A stretch of DNA of 64,000 bases from Cristatella mucedo (lineage: Eukaryota > Bryozoa > Phylactolaemata > Cristatellidae). The stretch covers positions 1,977,501 to 2,041,500 of the forward strand of contig WPIO01000060.1 in NCBI GenBank assembly GCA_009760855.2, given 5' to 3'. Below are positions 12,101 through 24,627 of this stretch, piece by piece. The translations under genes were made by a program, and so were the position numbers. Within the stretch, counting starts at the first letter, position 1. Each line of letters begins with the position of its first letter. The notes beneath the pieces were generated by a model. The model was not told the origin of the DNA. It did not search any database and saw only the letters and a program-made list of their open reading frames with translations.

Positions 12101-12590
12101 ATTTAAGAGGCTGTCCAACAACTGGGCGAAGTTGATGAAGTGGCTTGTATTCTCTACCGTTTGAGTTCGGCCCGGCGGGTGCTGGCTCTTTGAATTTGAA
12201 TTGGATCTTGGTGACGGCCGTCGGACGATATTTCAGAACGCCGCGCTGGCCTAAGGCGGGTGGGCTACTACCGCAACAAGTACTATTCAGTGCTTTAAAC
12301 TTACGAGTCTTAGGTTTGAAAGCCAAGCTGTTGATAGGGCGAACTCAGGATGCAGGAAGGTTCTCACTGATGAGCTGGAGACGGCCAGCCGGTAGGTATC
12401 GACTAATGGCGACATTGAACCTAATGCAAAACAGGTAATGTTTTGTGTAGCATATCCGAGGACAGCTCATAAATAGTCACAGCTAAGATAGCAGCGGAAT
12501 ACCCTAAGGCATTACGGAGAAATCAAGTAAAGGTCGACACCATGCTAGAAGTCGCCAGAGGCCGCTCTTTAGAGAGGGGAGCTAAACCTC
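9106..12590 (-). mobile_element. LINE B, near full-length copy (about 3.5 kb)
   Basis: This is the longest LINE B here, on the minus strand. Its 5' end is near 12590 and its 3' tail (gtatctccgtctgtaactcc) is at 9107-9128. In order it carries a 5' region, an APE-type endonuclease, a linker, an RT and a C-terminal region ending in the family hairpin. The limits are fixed by the paralogous block near 50970, which has no insertion. Internal stops and frameshifts make it inactive. It entered one copy of a segmental duplication, so it is younger than that duplication. Confidence 0.88.
9480..12330 (-). pseudogene. LINE B endonuclease-RT polyprotein, broken
   Basis: The frame is broken into pieces. 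KFRLLNVRSQKTKG near 12075-12115 is the endonuclease start. The core at 11390-11941 holds GDFNIH (residues 86-91) and SDHCS (148-152), the metal-binding and catalytic motifs of APE-type endonucleases. The piece at 11121-11516 covers the post-endonuclease linker. The RT at 9978-10586 has PQGSVLGPLLFS and FYADDTQ (YADD at residues 149-152 of that piece). The C-terminal piece is 9521-9892. In RT motif A the usual LLDLSAAF reads LLGLSAAF, so the first catalytic aspartate is lost. A functional element would nick target DNA and prime reverse transcription there. Confidence 0.88.
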
Positions 12591-13904
12591 CATTTGGCAT
12601 GCCTCCATTTCTTGCATATTCATAATATCTAGAAAGAGATTTAGTCGTTGTAGCATTGCATTACAAATTTTTATCATTCTTGCAATAGTAATTACTTGTT
12701 TTATAATTATTAATAACTGGGCCAAGTCTGGGCAATACATCCAGCAAGATGCTGTCGTTGAATGGGTTGCCTGGTAGAAATGACTCCTAATCGGCTGCCG
12801 ACCTTTGTCAGCAACTATTGTCAGATCTTTAACACCATCTGCTGTCGCTGCTAATATTTCAGGAAGCCTACCTATCTTATTCTATTGTCAGCGACACCAA
12901 ACCCATGGGCAACCCTGTTTATCTGCTTCTTTCAGACATTCTTCGACCCTGTGTGCTTTATGTACCAGCATTGCAGGCAGGATTCATCTGCAGCTTCATC
13001 CTACACGAATTGAGCGCTGAGATGGTTCCAATGTACGACTGTCCGACTGCCGAAGTGAAGCCCTCCAAGTATGCATTGTCCACAGTAGCAAATGACGAGG
13101 ATTTGTGGCTTCTGTTGCCGCTTCTTTGTGTTGTAGAATGTTGACGGTTCTTTGCTCTGAGCTCCATCATCTGCCATCTTGCTTGAGCCATCGTGCTGGG
13201 ACTAGCTTTGTGCCCCTCCCTGATCGGTTTGGAGACGTTGACACGAGTATCAGGGAGTCGCCGATAGCACGGTAAAATCAAACAATGGTCCCGACTTTAG
13301 TAGTGCTGGCGTGCTTCTGCACGTTCGAACTGTTTCTCTTACCTGCAGCTCTATTCACAGCATCTTAAGCAGGGCTGAGGAAAGCCTTGCAAGAGTAATA
13401 AGCATAAGCTATCATATACCAGTTGGAGCTGCACGATCCGAATGCAGACCACAGGCCGAACGAAATATGGCCACATTGTATTGCTGCTGTTGCTGCCCAT
13501 GTATTGGTAGCTATATGTATGCAGCCCTCCTGGATTATCTGCTCCCAATAATCTAATCTCAAGCTAAAAGCGATTTCATCGTCACTTTGCTAGAGAAGCT
13601 CCGACTGGTGAAAGCCCCGTGGGAGAGGTGCACCGCTGGCACTCTTTACGGCAAGCTACTTCTGCTTCTTTGTTCCTGTGGCCAGTCACAGCATGGTAAT
13701 TAAGCTATCCTCGCCAGTCGGGTGTAGGGAGACTATTGACTGGGAAATGGCCGGCGAATGCACAATGAGGGACTTGGTTTCGCAGACGTGGCTTCCTCTT
13801 AAACAGGGGCATGGAAATAGCCGACATATTTTCCGGAACGAGACAGTCGTGACAAAACTAGCCAAGATTTTGACAACAGAAATCTTTAAAGTGCTAGCTG
13901 CCAA
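12591..13904 (+). repeat. Segmental duplication block, copy 1, right part
   Basis: This 1.3-kb stretch aligns throughout with 50980-52340, at perhaps 75-80% identity by eye. On the minus strand, around 12990-13200, both copies give the same frame with shared words (SPST.AQA, SHKS..FAT, YLEG.T.A, GTIS.LN). Copy 1 is open there, copy 2 has a stop. Most base differences between the copies change the amino acid, so neither has been kept as protein since duplication. It may be a remnant of an unrecognised gene. The block runs straight into the tandem array. Confidence 0.75.
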
Positions 13905-15577
13905 GTAGAATGAATAGGGTTTCTGGTGTTACTTATTATTGTTCTATCTACTATGGATCTTGTTATACTTTTTACTACTTTTTCCTGAGTCGCTTTTTAT
14001 TGTTAGCAATGAAGTTCTTCATTGAGAAAAGACCTATCTTGTCAGCCGGTGATTAGATATGCCAGCGGTTCAGGAGTGTGCAAACGATGACTGGTTTTCT
14101 CAGACTGTTTGAACAGTATGCCACACTTGCGTTCAAACTATTCGTTCACCACACTTGTTTTAGTCGTGCCTGATTGACAGTTGACCAGCACGGGCCCTAA
14201 CTCTCAGCCGGCTAAGCAGCCCGGCTCTCATAATAATAATAATGGGTCATACACAGAGCCCTCAGAAACTCATTCTCTTCCAACTCAAAGCATGTTCTAA
14301 TAGTCAGTGATCAGTGCTGTTGTGATATTCGTCGGCTTCATTAACTTCGATGCCATGATTTACATTGCGCCCTGTCGGCGTTGTATTCATGCTTTCGATC
14401 CAGCTTCTTTCCCTTCATGGGTAATAGCAGTGGTGGGGCTAACCCAACCGGAGTAGCTAATTAGCAGTCTTGATAGTCTCCTCCGATACCAGGTGGTCGC
14501 CACAATAGTAGCCAAACTTCAGATGACAGCAATCCTAGGGTTTCTGACGTTACTCTTATCTGTGCTATCAACTGTGGCCCCTTTCCGCTTGTCTTTATAC
14601 CTCCATTTGTCGCCTTTTAATCCTTAACTATGACATTTTTATTAAATGCAGACTAGGGCAGTTAGCAGGTGATTAGACGTGCCAGCCGTTCGGCGGTTGG
14701 ATAACGAGGGCAAGATTTGTCAGACTGTTACGATTGTCGAACCACTTGCCACAATCGTCGCCGAAACAATTCGTTCGCCAGACTCTGGACGGTCGTGCCT
14801 GCCTGTCACGTGAATAAGCAGTGTGCCGGTCCTCTCAGGTGGCTCAGCTGTCCGGCTCGCAGAATAACAAAAATGCATCTTTCATTGCACTCTCAGAAAA
14901 TTCTGTCTTTCAGATAAAGCTTGGCCTAATGGTCAGTGATAGTAATTGTGGTGGCGACATTCGTCGGGTTCGTCGTCATGAGCATTCTTGCTAAAGATTT
15001 TGTTGCTCACTTTTAGGTCCCTTCATTCGTTGGCTCCAGCCTATCTCTCAGATCGACCCCCCCCCCAACAGGCCAAGCATCGTGGCAGACGCTTTTCGCA
15101 ATCCAAAAGTTTACTAAAACCTCTAACAAACCTCAAATTCTTCGGAGACCGTGCATTTGTAACCGTGCAGAAGCTTGTCGCCCGGCTCTCTACCGATGGA
15201 CTCTATGATGCTGTGCTGCGATGCGGTTAAAACACAGGCAGCCACAACTGGGTGCCGAAAGCAACAGTTTATTGTGGGCCTGTTAGTAACGGTTACGCGC
15301 CGGCGCAAGCGCTTTACGCGGCGCATACAGGACCGACGGAGTTAACTGTGGTAACTCCCGATGTCCGAGTATAACTAACTACCCTATGCGTGCGTCGCTA
15401 CAGCACCCCAAGAAACGAGCGGCTAACTGAGTAGCCGGCAGAACACAACTGCGAAGTCTCAGTTGCACTTAGCTGTCCGTCGCCGTAAGTTCGTCTCTCG
15501 TGCTCTTGAAGTGTAGTCTCGCATCGACTACCGAAGCTACCGCCCAGAGCTCTGTCAGTCCTGCGATTTAAACTCCC

Positions 15578-16186
<609 letters not shown>

Positions 16187-16218
16187 GACCTTGGGGTCCG
16201 TCCTAAGCCTAATTCTTC

Positions 16219-16295
16219 TTGGCTAGTCCTTGGCTAGCCATTGGCTAGCCCTTGGCCAGTCCTTGGCTAGTCCTTGGCTAGTCTTTGGCTAGTCC
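16219..16295 (+). repeat. Minisatellite of an 11-bp unit (ttggctagtcc)
   Basis: About seven imperfect copies of ttggctagtcc, with variants such as ttggctagcca and ttggccagtcc, stand in tandem within the putative LTR just after the CT repeat. Confidence 0.9.
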
Positions 16296-19200
16296 GTCGC
16301 CGTACGATCGCTCTACGTGCCCTAGTCAGACCCACTAAGGCAAGGGCTAATATCGCGGCTTGCCTGAGAGCTGCTCTGTTGCACATTTAGTTCGAATGCT
16401 CCCAAAGCTTGGATTTCAATGCCGACTTACGTCACAACATCCCTTGACTTGACCACATTTAAAAAGAACTTGCAAACAGACCTATAAACGACAGCATTTA
16501 GTGAGTCCCTGTGATTCGTCCTTCGTGTGCTTATGCGTGCCGCCACTGTACATGCTGCCACTAACCACACTTGCATGCTGACCCTGTGCATGCCATCTCT
16601 AACCATCTTGTTCATGTTTTTTATCAATCATGATATTACTCTCCATTCAATCGCTCTTCCCTTTGCTGAAAATATGAAGTGCCTAGAAAGAGATTGAGTT
16701 CTCTGAGGGCGCTTTATCAAGTGCACGAGTATTGTTGTAAGTATTAACGTTGTCTAAATTCCTGTTATGCTTTGGATATAGCTTCTTCCCTGTATAACTT
16801 ATAGCCCTTGTAGAGCCTAAGCAACAGGAGCGGGATAACAGCCTTCACGATCGTCTTCTCCAATACGAACCAGCCGCGAAAATAGCAGCCAAGCTTCAGA
16901 CAACAACGATCCTTCCTTTAAACTGAAGCTGCCCAAGTACAATGATTAGGGTTTCTGAGGTTAGGCATCAAAGGTCTATCAACTACGGCTCTCTTTTATA
17001 CTATTCCTTGTTCCTCCAATGGTAGCTTTTCTTTAGTTAACAGTGCCTTTTTTATTAGGACATACTGGTGTAGTTAGCAGGTGATTGAATATGCCGGTTG
17101 TTCGGGATTGGGAAAACGAGGGCAAGCTTTCTAAGGCCCTGTGATAATTAAACTGCTCACCGCACTCGTCGCCCAAATGATTCGTTAGCTAGTCTCTGGT
17201 CTGTCGTGCCTCTATCTGGTCTGGTCTGGTCAGTCGTGCCGGCCTGGCATCTGACTTCTCAGGTGGCTCCACTGCCCGGGTCGTGGATTTACAATAATTC
17301 ACCGTATATAGTGCCCTCCAAAAAGTGTATCTCTTCATTGTCAAGCGCTTCTAATGGTCAATGGTAGTCTTTAAAAGAGGTAATATGAACAACGTTTGTG
17401 ACGGTATGTTTAATTGTCATTTAAACAACAGCCCTTTTTATACTTCGCAGTATTTCTCCAATTGTCGCTTTTTTATTATTAGCAATGACGTTTATACTTA
17501 CCGAAAGACCGATATAGTAAGCAGTAATCAGAGGTGCTATGAGTTGGTCTGTGGGAAAACGAAAGCGAGCTTTCTCAGTTTTCTGCAATCTTTAAGCTCT
17601 TTGACACACTCTTCGCCTTAACGATTGGATAGAAACACCTTTTGCAGGTGGTGTTTGCCTCTCATGGGATAAGCCTGCACACCTTCATCTTTCAATTGCA
17701 ATTCAATTCAATTGCTCAATTGCCTGACTGGAAGAATGGCAATAAGGCACCCTTTATATCGCCTTACGAAAACTCAGTCTTGTTTACCTCGAGCGTTGTC
17801 TAATGGTCAGTGTTCGGAGTGGTGTGGATATTTATCGTCTTCATTCAGTTTGCCTACGTCATCCCCGGCGCCAACTTCGTCGATATTTGTGTCCCTTTTA
17901 ATCCAGCTTAACTTCTTTATTGCTCGTAGTCCTTATAGAGCGAGCCCGACAGATGAATGGAAATAGCCTGACGGTCGTCTCCTCCTATAAAGGCGATCGC
18001 CAATATTGCAGATGACCGTCAGATGACATATCTGTTATCCCCGAGCTTCCCCAGTAGAATTAATAGGGCTTGTTTGTACTTGTCGCTGGACTATCCACTG
18101 ATGCCATTTTAATGGTTCTCATTTTTCTTCCAAGCTTACCTTTATCATCGTTAGCAATGAAGTTTTTTATAATGGACGGACCGGCATAGCTAGCAGGTCG
18201 CCAGGGGTTTGGAAGTGGGAAGACGAGGAGGTGCAAGCTTTCATACACTGCTGCAATCTTTGAGCCGTTTGCAACACCCCGTGACACAACAATCTGTTCG
18301 GCAGACACTTGTCGGTCTTGCCTGCCCTACACGTGACCCGCACGTTGGCGTTATATCTCAGGTGTCTTAGTAGCCGTGTTTGCAGAATAATAGTAATGCA
18401 TCTTAACTACTGCTGTAAGAAAACTCTTTAAAATCAAGCGTTGCCTATGGGTCAGTGGAAGTAGTTATTGTGGCGATATTCATCGTGTTCGTCGTCGTGA
18501 ACAACGTTGCCCATGTATTTGACGTTTCTTTTATGGTTGCGATATAGCTTCTTCCCTTCATGGCTAATAGAACTTGTGGAGCAAGCCCAGTGGGAGCAGG
18601 GAGAAGGGCGCCTTGCCATTGTCTCCTTCGCTGTTAGGTGGTGGCAACAATGGCAGCCAAGCTTCAGACATAACAGATTTTTGTGCAGCTAGCTGCTCAA
18701 GAAGATTGATAAGCGTTTATGAGGTTAGGCTACACAGTTCTGACCACTGCATTGCTCTGTGATCTTTGAACTGCGTGCCACAGTCGTCGCCCAAACAGTT
18801 CAGTCGCCAGATTCTGGTCGAACGTGCCTACCGAGTACGAGGTCCGCCTGTTTGCCCATCTTCTCAGATGGCTCAGCTGCCATTCTCGCAAAATAATGCA
18901 TCCCACATAATATCCTCAGAAAATGATGCCACTTTAAAATCTAGATTGGTTTAAAGGTCAGTGGTAGTAATTATTTTGGAAATTTTAGTCGTCTTCGTGA
19001 TCACTGTCACCTACGTTGTCGACATTTTTTTATGCTTTCGATAAAGCTTCTGCCCTTTATGGCTAATTGCACTTGTGAGCAAACCAAGCAGGACCAGGGA
19101 ACTAGCCGTAACGATCGTCCCCTCCGACACGAGCCGGTCGCTGCAAAAGCAGCAAAGCTTCAGGCGACAGAAATCGTGCAGCTGTGAGCTGCCCTTGAAG

Positions 19201-20430
19201 AATGATTAGGCTTTTACTCGTCACTGCTCTATCTAATATGGCTCTCTTTACACTTTTAATTATTTCTCCTATTGTGACTTTTTCATCGTTAACGATGAGT
19301 TTCTTCATTAAGGACTGACCATAGTAGTCCCCAGGTGATTAGACATGCTAGTTGTTCGGCAGTGGGACGATGAGGGCAAGCTTTCTCGGACTGCTACGAT
19401 CTTTCCACAGCTCGCAAAACTCGTTGCCGAAATTATTCTTTTGCAAGACTCTTGTCGGTCGTGCCTGTATGGCACGTGACCTGCAGGGCACCCTATTTCT
19501 CAGGTGGCTCAGCTACCTGGCTTTCGGAATACTTATAATGCAACATATATACCACCTTCTGAAGACTCAAGCTGTTTGTTGTCAAGCATTGTCTAATGGT
19601 CAATGGTCGTGTTGTAAAAGGTACATTGAGTAAGGTTTCTGGCGGTACTTTGTATCGTTCAATCTACTGAGGCTCTTTTTATACTTCTCATCATTCCTCC
19701 AATTGTCACTTGTCATCATTTAAAAGGACGTATGTTATTACAGACAGACCTGCGTACCTACTGGGCGATTAGAGACGCCAGCTGTTTGGCAATGGGAACA
19801 TGAATGCTTTCTCAGACTGCTTCGATCTTTAGACAGCTTGCCACACTCGTTGCCGAAATTATTCGTCTGCCAGACTCTTGTCGGTCGTGCCTCTTTGTCA
19901 CGTGACCAGCAGGTGTGCCCTATTTCTCAGGCAGCTCAGCAGGCTGACTACTGGAATAATGATAGTGCCCCCTATGTAGCTCCTTCAGAAAGCTCAATCT
20001 ATTTATTGTCAAGCGCGGTCTAATGGTCAGTGGTAATAGTTGTGGTGGTTACACTCGTCGTCATCGTCATCCCGATCATCGTTGCCAGCAAGGTTAACTT
20101 TTTTACGCTTTCAATCTAGCTTCTTCTGTTTGTGGCTAATGGCTCGTGTGGAAAAAACCCTACAAGAGCCGAGGAATAACCACCCCATTTGTCTCCTCAG
20201 GTACGTGTTGGTCTCAACAGTAGCCGCCAACTTCAGGTGACCAACATCCCTGAACGGTCTGGCCAATGGGAGCCCAACTTCAGATGACTAACATCCCAGA
20301 ACAGTTAGCTGCCAAGTACACTGTATAGGGTTTCTGACGGTACGTTTACAGTTCTTTCCACTATTGCTTCGTTAATACTTTCTAATATTCCTGTAATTCT
20401 TAGTCATATTTATAATTAACAAAGCAGTTA

Positions 20431-20975
20431 ATAATAATAATAATGCACTTGATAAAGCACTGTCAAAAGAAAAGGCGATTGAATCGTGAGTAATAGCATG
20501 CTTGATAAACAACATGAACAACGTGGTTAGGAGTGACATGCACAGGATCAGCATAAAACTGTGGTTAGTGGCAGCATGCACAGTGTCGGCACACATAAGC
20601 CCATGAAGGACGAATCACAGGGATCCACTAAATACAGTGCTAAATGTGTGTTTTTAGGTAGTTTTGAAATGTGATCAAGTCAGAGTATATTCTGACGCAA
20701 GTCGGCAGGGAGTTCCAGGCTTTGGGAGCATACGAACTAAATACACGGTCTCCAAAGAATTTGACGTTTGTACGAGGTATTGGTAAACTGTTGGATTCCG
20801 AAAAATGGGCGGTACGAAGCTTGGCCTGCTGGGAGAGTAGATCGGAGAAATAGCCAAAGAATGAAGTGACCTAAAAGTGAGCAACAAAACTTCGAAGTCG
20901 ATCTGTTGCTTGACTGGTGGACAGTTCAGGTAGGTGAGAAGTGGTGTGATGTGGCAAGTGCGTCGCTCACGACAG
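20431..20975 (-). mobile_element. LINE A insertion in array I
   Basis: This 5'-truncated LINE A begins at its (AAT)n tail (20431-20444). It contains the 3' hairpins (gcacttgataaagcac), the 'gtggttagtggcagcatgc' 3' UTR and the C-terminal coding end to about 20975. Array unit sequence lies on both sides, so the insertion postdates the array. Confidence 0.85.
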
Positions 20976-21275
20976 ACGAGAAGTCTTGCTTGCCATGCCT
21001 GCTTGGCACATTACCCGCTCCTGCGACCCGGCTGGTAAAATTGTAACACACGTGATATAGCTTACTCGGAAAACTCAATCTGCTCGCGGTCAAGCACGAT
21101 AACATGTTCAGTGGTAGGTGCAGCACAAGTACCAATAATACGGTTTTTGACGGTTTCCACTGCGGCTCTTTTATAGGTGTCATTATTCCTCCAATTCTTG
21201 CTCTCTTCTATAATTAAGCTTGAAGTTTTTACAACGGACAAATCGGTAAAAGTAGTGGGTGATCACAGAAACGAG

Positions 21276-22500
21276 TGCTTAAGTGGCAGGTCAAGGAAGA
21301 TGGCAAGAGAACGCGGGCTTACCTGCTAGCCCATGTGCGACTGCCAGTCACGTTTCCACTGTAGCCGCCCGCCCATATGTTACCAGGCAGGTGCCTGCCG
21401 GTCTGAGTTCGACATCCAATGTTGCGGCTGGTATGAGAAGACATTCGTGAGAAATTTCTAAGGGTTTGCGAAATCTGGGAAAATTGATTTTGCAACGAAA
21501 AATGATGTCAAAGCTGAGTGGCGGCAGCTACGGTCGCAGTGCTGCGACATTCCCTAAGCTCCGTTGAACCGAGTAAAACCCAGTCAGCCACTTATTGATT
21601 AAGTGAGCACATCAGGTCTCGCTGCGAAATGGGAGAATACTTTTCGGAAATTCGGTGAACCCCTTCAAGCTGGTCGCAGCCGGCTCTCGTAAGCTTGGTG
21701 GGTAGAGTGAATCCCGAAAGGACCAAGAGTTCCCATAGCCCTTTCCAAGGAAATGAGGATGCTCTCTAATTATGAAGGGTGAAAACGCAAGCGGGAGACT
21801 CGCCCGTTAGCAGCTGCCGTAAGGCGTTGGCGAAACTAGACTGGCGTCATCGGCCGGTCGCGAAATGGCCGGGTCTGCTGCAACCCTCAGTCGCCAGCCG
21901 AGCCAGGCTGCCTTCGGTGGCTCGTACCTTCTGCCGGAAGTACTTGCAGTGCACCAGGATGCTAAGCACTAACAGAGGCGGTAGCTGCCCTTTGGCGGTC
22001 GTCGTCGCCTTCGTCCACTCCCTGTGCGTGGCGAACGAGTGCGTAAACCACCAGCCAGCCGGCAAGAAAAGAAAGGGAGCTGGGGCTGCTGTGCTTGTGC
22101 TCGCGGACTCGCGTCCGGGCCTGTCTTTCGTTTTCGTCGTCGGCGCCTCCCTCGTCCCAATACTCAAATGAATATCGAGGTCGCCTTTGGCGATTGTGTG
22201 TCTAATTCGATATTATGGCGTGATCGCTTACTTATGGCCTGTTGTGATTTATGACAGTGGTACTTAAGTACCGGGTGCTCAAAGCCCATGAGTAAAGTCA
22301 AAAACGTGCCGGGCAGTCGCGTAGTTGCCGCTGCTGCGTCCAGGTGAATGAACGTCTTTGATCTCGCTTTGGTGTTCAGCTTGGTATCGCGTACATGCCG
22401 CTCGGAGAATGTCAAACTACAAGTTATTTCGGCAGATGCTGCAGAGTGGCCCACGCCAGGAGATTAAGCCGGAATAGTACTATGTAGGGACGACTTCGTA
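21276..22500. other. GC-rich unique-looking stretch, no gene recognised
   Basis: The part 21640-22450 is visibly richer in G and C than its surroundings. It opens several overlapping frames on both strands (for example 130 codons at 21779-22171 on plus and 106 codons at 21847-22167 on minus). None resembles a known protein, and such frames are expected in GC-rich DNA. It could be a CpG-rich promoter or first exon, but no supporting motif is seen. Confidence 0.4.
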
Positions 22501-22647
22501 AGCTGGCAGCACAACTCGGAGCTGAGGCTTAATGAAAAGGTGTCGATTCAGCTTTTCGGCACATGTACATATTTTTGTTCCAGGCAGGCCGTGCATTAAT
22601 GTTCGCTGCTACCCTTCCTGACTCGGTGCAAGAGGTATGCGCCGAAT

Positions 22648-22890
22648 ATGATAAGGAAGAATACCAAGAAAATGCCTATACAATTCTTCCGACGATCAAA
22701 CGTGCGTTTTTGTTACCTGTCAGAAAAAGAAAATGTTAGAAGTGGGATCGAAAGTTCTGACGACTTCCACGTGAAAGAAAAATCGGATATGCCAACCGCG
22801 TCTAACCCTTTTGAGAAAAAAGCAACAAATCTGCAAATAAAAAATTTACCGGTCTCCGCACCATATGCGACTTGTATCCCAATTTGTTGA
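22648..22890 (+). CDS. Possible small hypothetical ORF, 80 codons
   Basis: The frame starts at a true ATG and gives an 80-residue, lysine-rich and serine-rich polar product (KKMPIQFFRRSN near the start, FEKKATNLQIKN near residue 55). No signal peptide, membrane segment or known motif is seen. It lies in otherwise unexplained DNA between the GC-rich stretch and the KLHDC3-like gene. There is no second copy in the window to test for constraint. It may be an exon or a chance frame, and chance is more likely. Confidence 0.15.
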   Translation: MIRKNTKKMPIQFFRRSNVRFCYLSEKENVRSGIESSDDFHVKEKSDMPTASNPFEKKATNLQIKNLPVSAPYATCIPIC

Positions 22891-24627
22891 ATGCTGTTAG
22901 ATCACTATAGATGCAGGAACCTTGTTGAGGTGCATACTTTTGGCTTTTATGCAGCCTCATTTTCAGGGTTGGTTGGCGCCTTGTAGATTAACAAGCTCAA
23001 AAGATATATTTTAAGTATCGGAATGAATATTTAAATGTCGGGTCAATTTTGCTTTTTACCCTAGTTTTAAATGTGTTTGATTTTGGTTGGATACATTTGG
23101 CTATGCATGTCATCAAATATCCGGAAGCTTTATTTTCCGTAATTGTGGATGCATACAACGAATTATATCAGACCAAATTAAAAAAAATTAAAAACTAAGG
23201 TAAGAAAGTAGACCTGGACTCACATTTCCAATTTCACAACGATACTTGAAATATTAGTTGTGTTGTTTAATTTACAAGGCTCCAACCAACGCTGGAAATG
23301 AAGCTGTATGCAAGTCATTAGTATGAACCTCAACAAACCTGAAGCCTATATAGTCATCTACCAAGGTTCGACAAAAAAGTCGCACACGATGGAGAGATCG
23401 GTAAAGCTTGTATTTGTAGATTTATTGATTCAAGTTTAAAGCCAGGTTATGCGTGGTTTCCATAAAGATTTTTTCTTTTTATGCGGAAGTTGATAGGACT
23501 TCCGATACCACTTCTAACATATTTGTCTTTCGAAAGGTACTATAAACACATATTCGGCTGTTGGACAAATGTTATAGGTATTTTCTTGGCTTTCCCCCTT
23601 AAGGCAGTGATGAAATAATGGTGACCGGCCAGGCCGGCTCCTGACCTAACGTATGGCCTGATGTTCGGTGACGAGAGGTCACCAGGGCTCTTGGGTAAAG
23701 GAAGTTAACCGCTGTACGCTCCCGGTCCCTCCTAGTTACACACCTGTATGAATGCAGGCGCCCTCAGGCGATGCGGCTACCAATGGAAGTGGTAGTAGTG
23801 GACTTTGACTCTGCCTAGCCAATCAGTTACTCATCTGGCTGTATCGTAGATGGTGTACGCTCGTACGGCTGGAACAGAGTTCGTACAACGGCAGGACTCT
23901 GGGGGCCAACTGAGCAACTCACACATTGCTACGCATATGTAAAATCATCTCGCACCCTTATAGTTGAGACTGTATAGGATCCTCCAAGTATGCTTGTTTA
24001 GTTCCCCTGTTTTCGTTGGCGTCTGCCATGTTATACAGAGCTTTAACCTGACGGCCGCTCGTCTTACATTAACTCAATGGTATGGCGAGCGGCAGTGCGA
24101 CCTCAGCGTGGCCACGCTTGGCGAGAAATAGTCTCTGAGCCCTGGATCTCGGCTACACTGCTACGGAAGGCAATTAGCTAAGGGGGAAGCTGAATGACCG
24201 TAAGTATGTGCATGTTATGAATATCGTTATTACCAATTACTTGAATGCACGTTGGCTAAAAGTAAGGATGGAGAAACGTTAAGATCGCGATGTGAGAATT
24301 CATATTTTAGTCTACGGCAGTGCCGTGGACTAAACGTACCTCTCGTTGCCTAAGTAGTACTAGAAGCTAGTATTATATACTTTTCCTCAGCCCAATAAAT
24401 TTTAGAACTAAATCTTTTAATACAAAAGTGGAATTTCTTGGCGTATAAAGATGATTAAAGAAAGCAGAAATTACACTCGGCACTCTGATTACAACAATAT
24501 GAGAAAACAGGAAACTTACGTTTATTTATACAGTCTTCGTGCAATCAAAAGCACATCAAGCTTTACCACTTCTGTAGCAGATAAATCAGAGAAAGTATCG
24601 TGTCTCCAATTGTAAGCAGTGACCAGG
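22891..24627. other. No gene recognised; contains a GC-richer block
   Basis: The part 22900-23560 is AT-rich without recognisable content. The block 23600-24190 is richer in G and C, has no long open frame and has sharp composition edges. It begins with an inverted-repeat-like 'ccggccaggccgg'. It could be the 5' part of an unknown retroelement, but no diagnostic motif supports that. Confidence 0.4.

Noticed and set aside
12367-12395. Hammerhead-ribozyme-like ctgatga followed by a gctgg/ccagc stem
   Set aside because: The conserved gaaa after stem II is absent (cggtagg instead) and no matching third stem is visible.
21779-22171. 130-codon plus frame, and the 106-codon minus frame over the same bases
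   Set aside because: Opposite-strand open frames in GC-rich DNA without any recognisable domain; likely composition effect.
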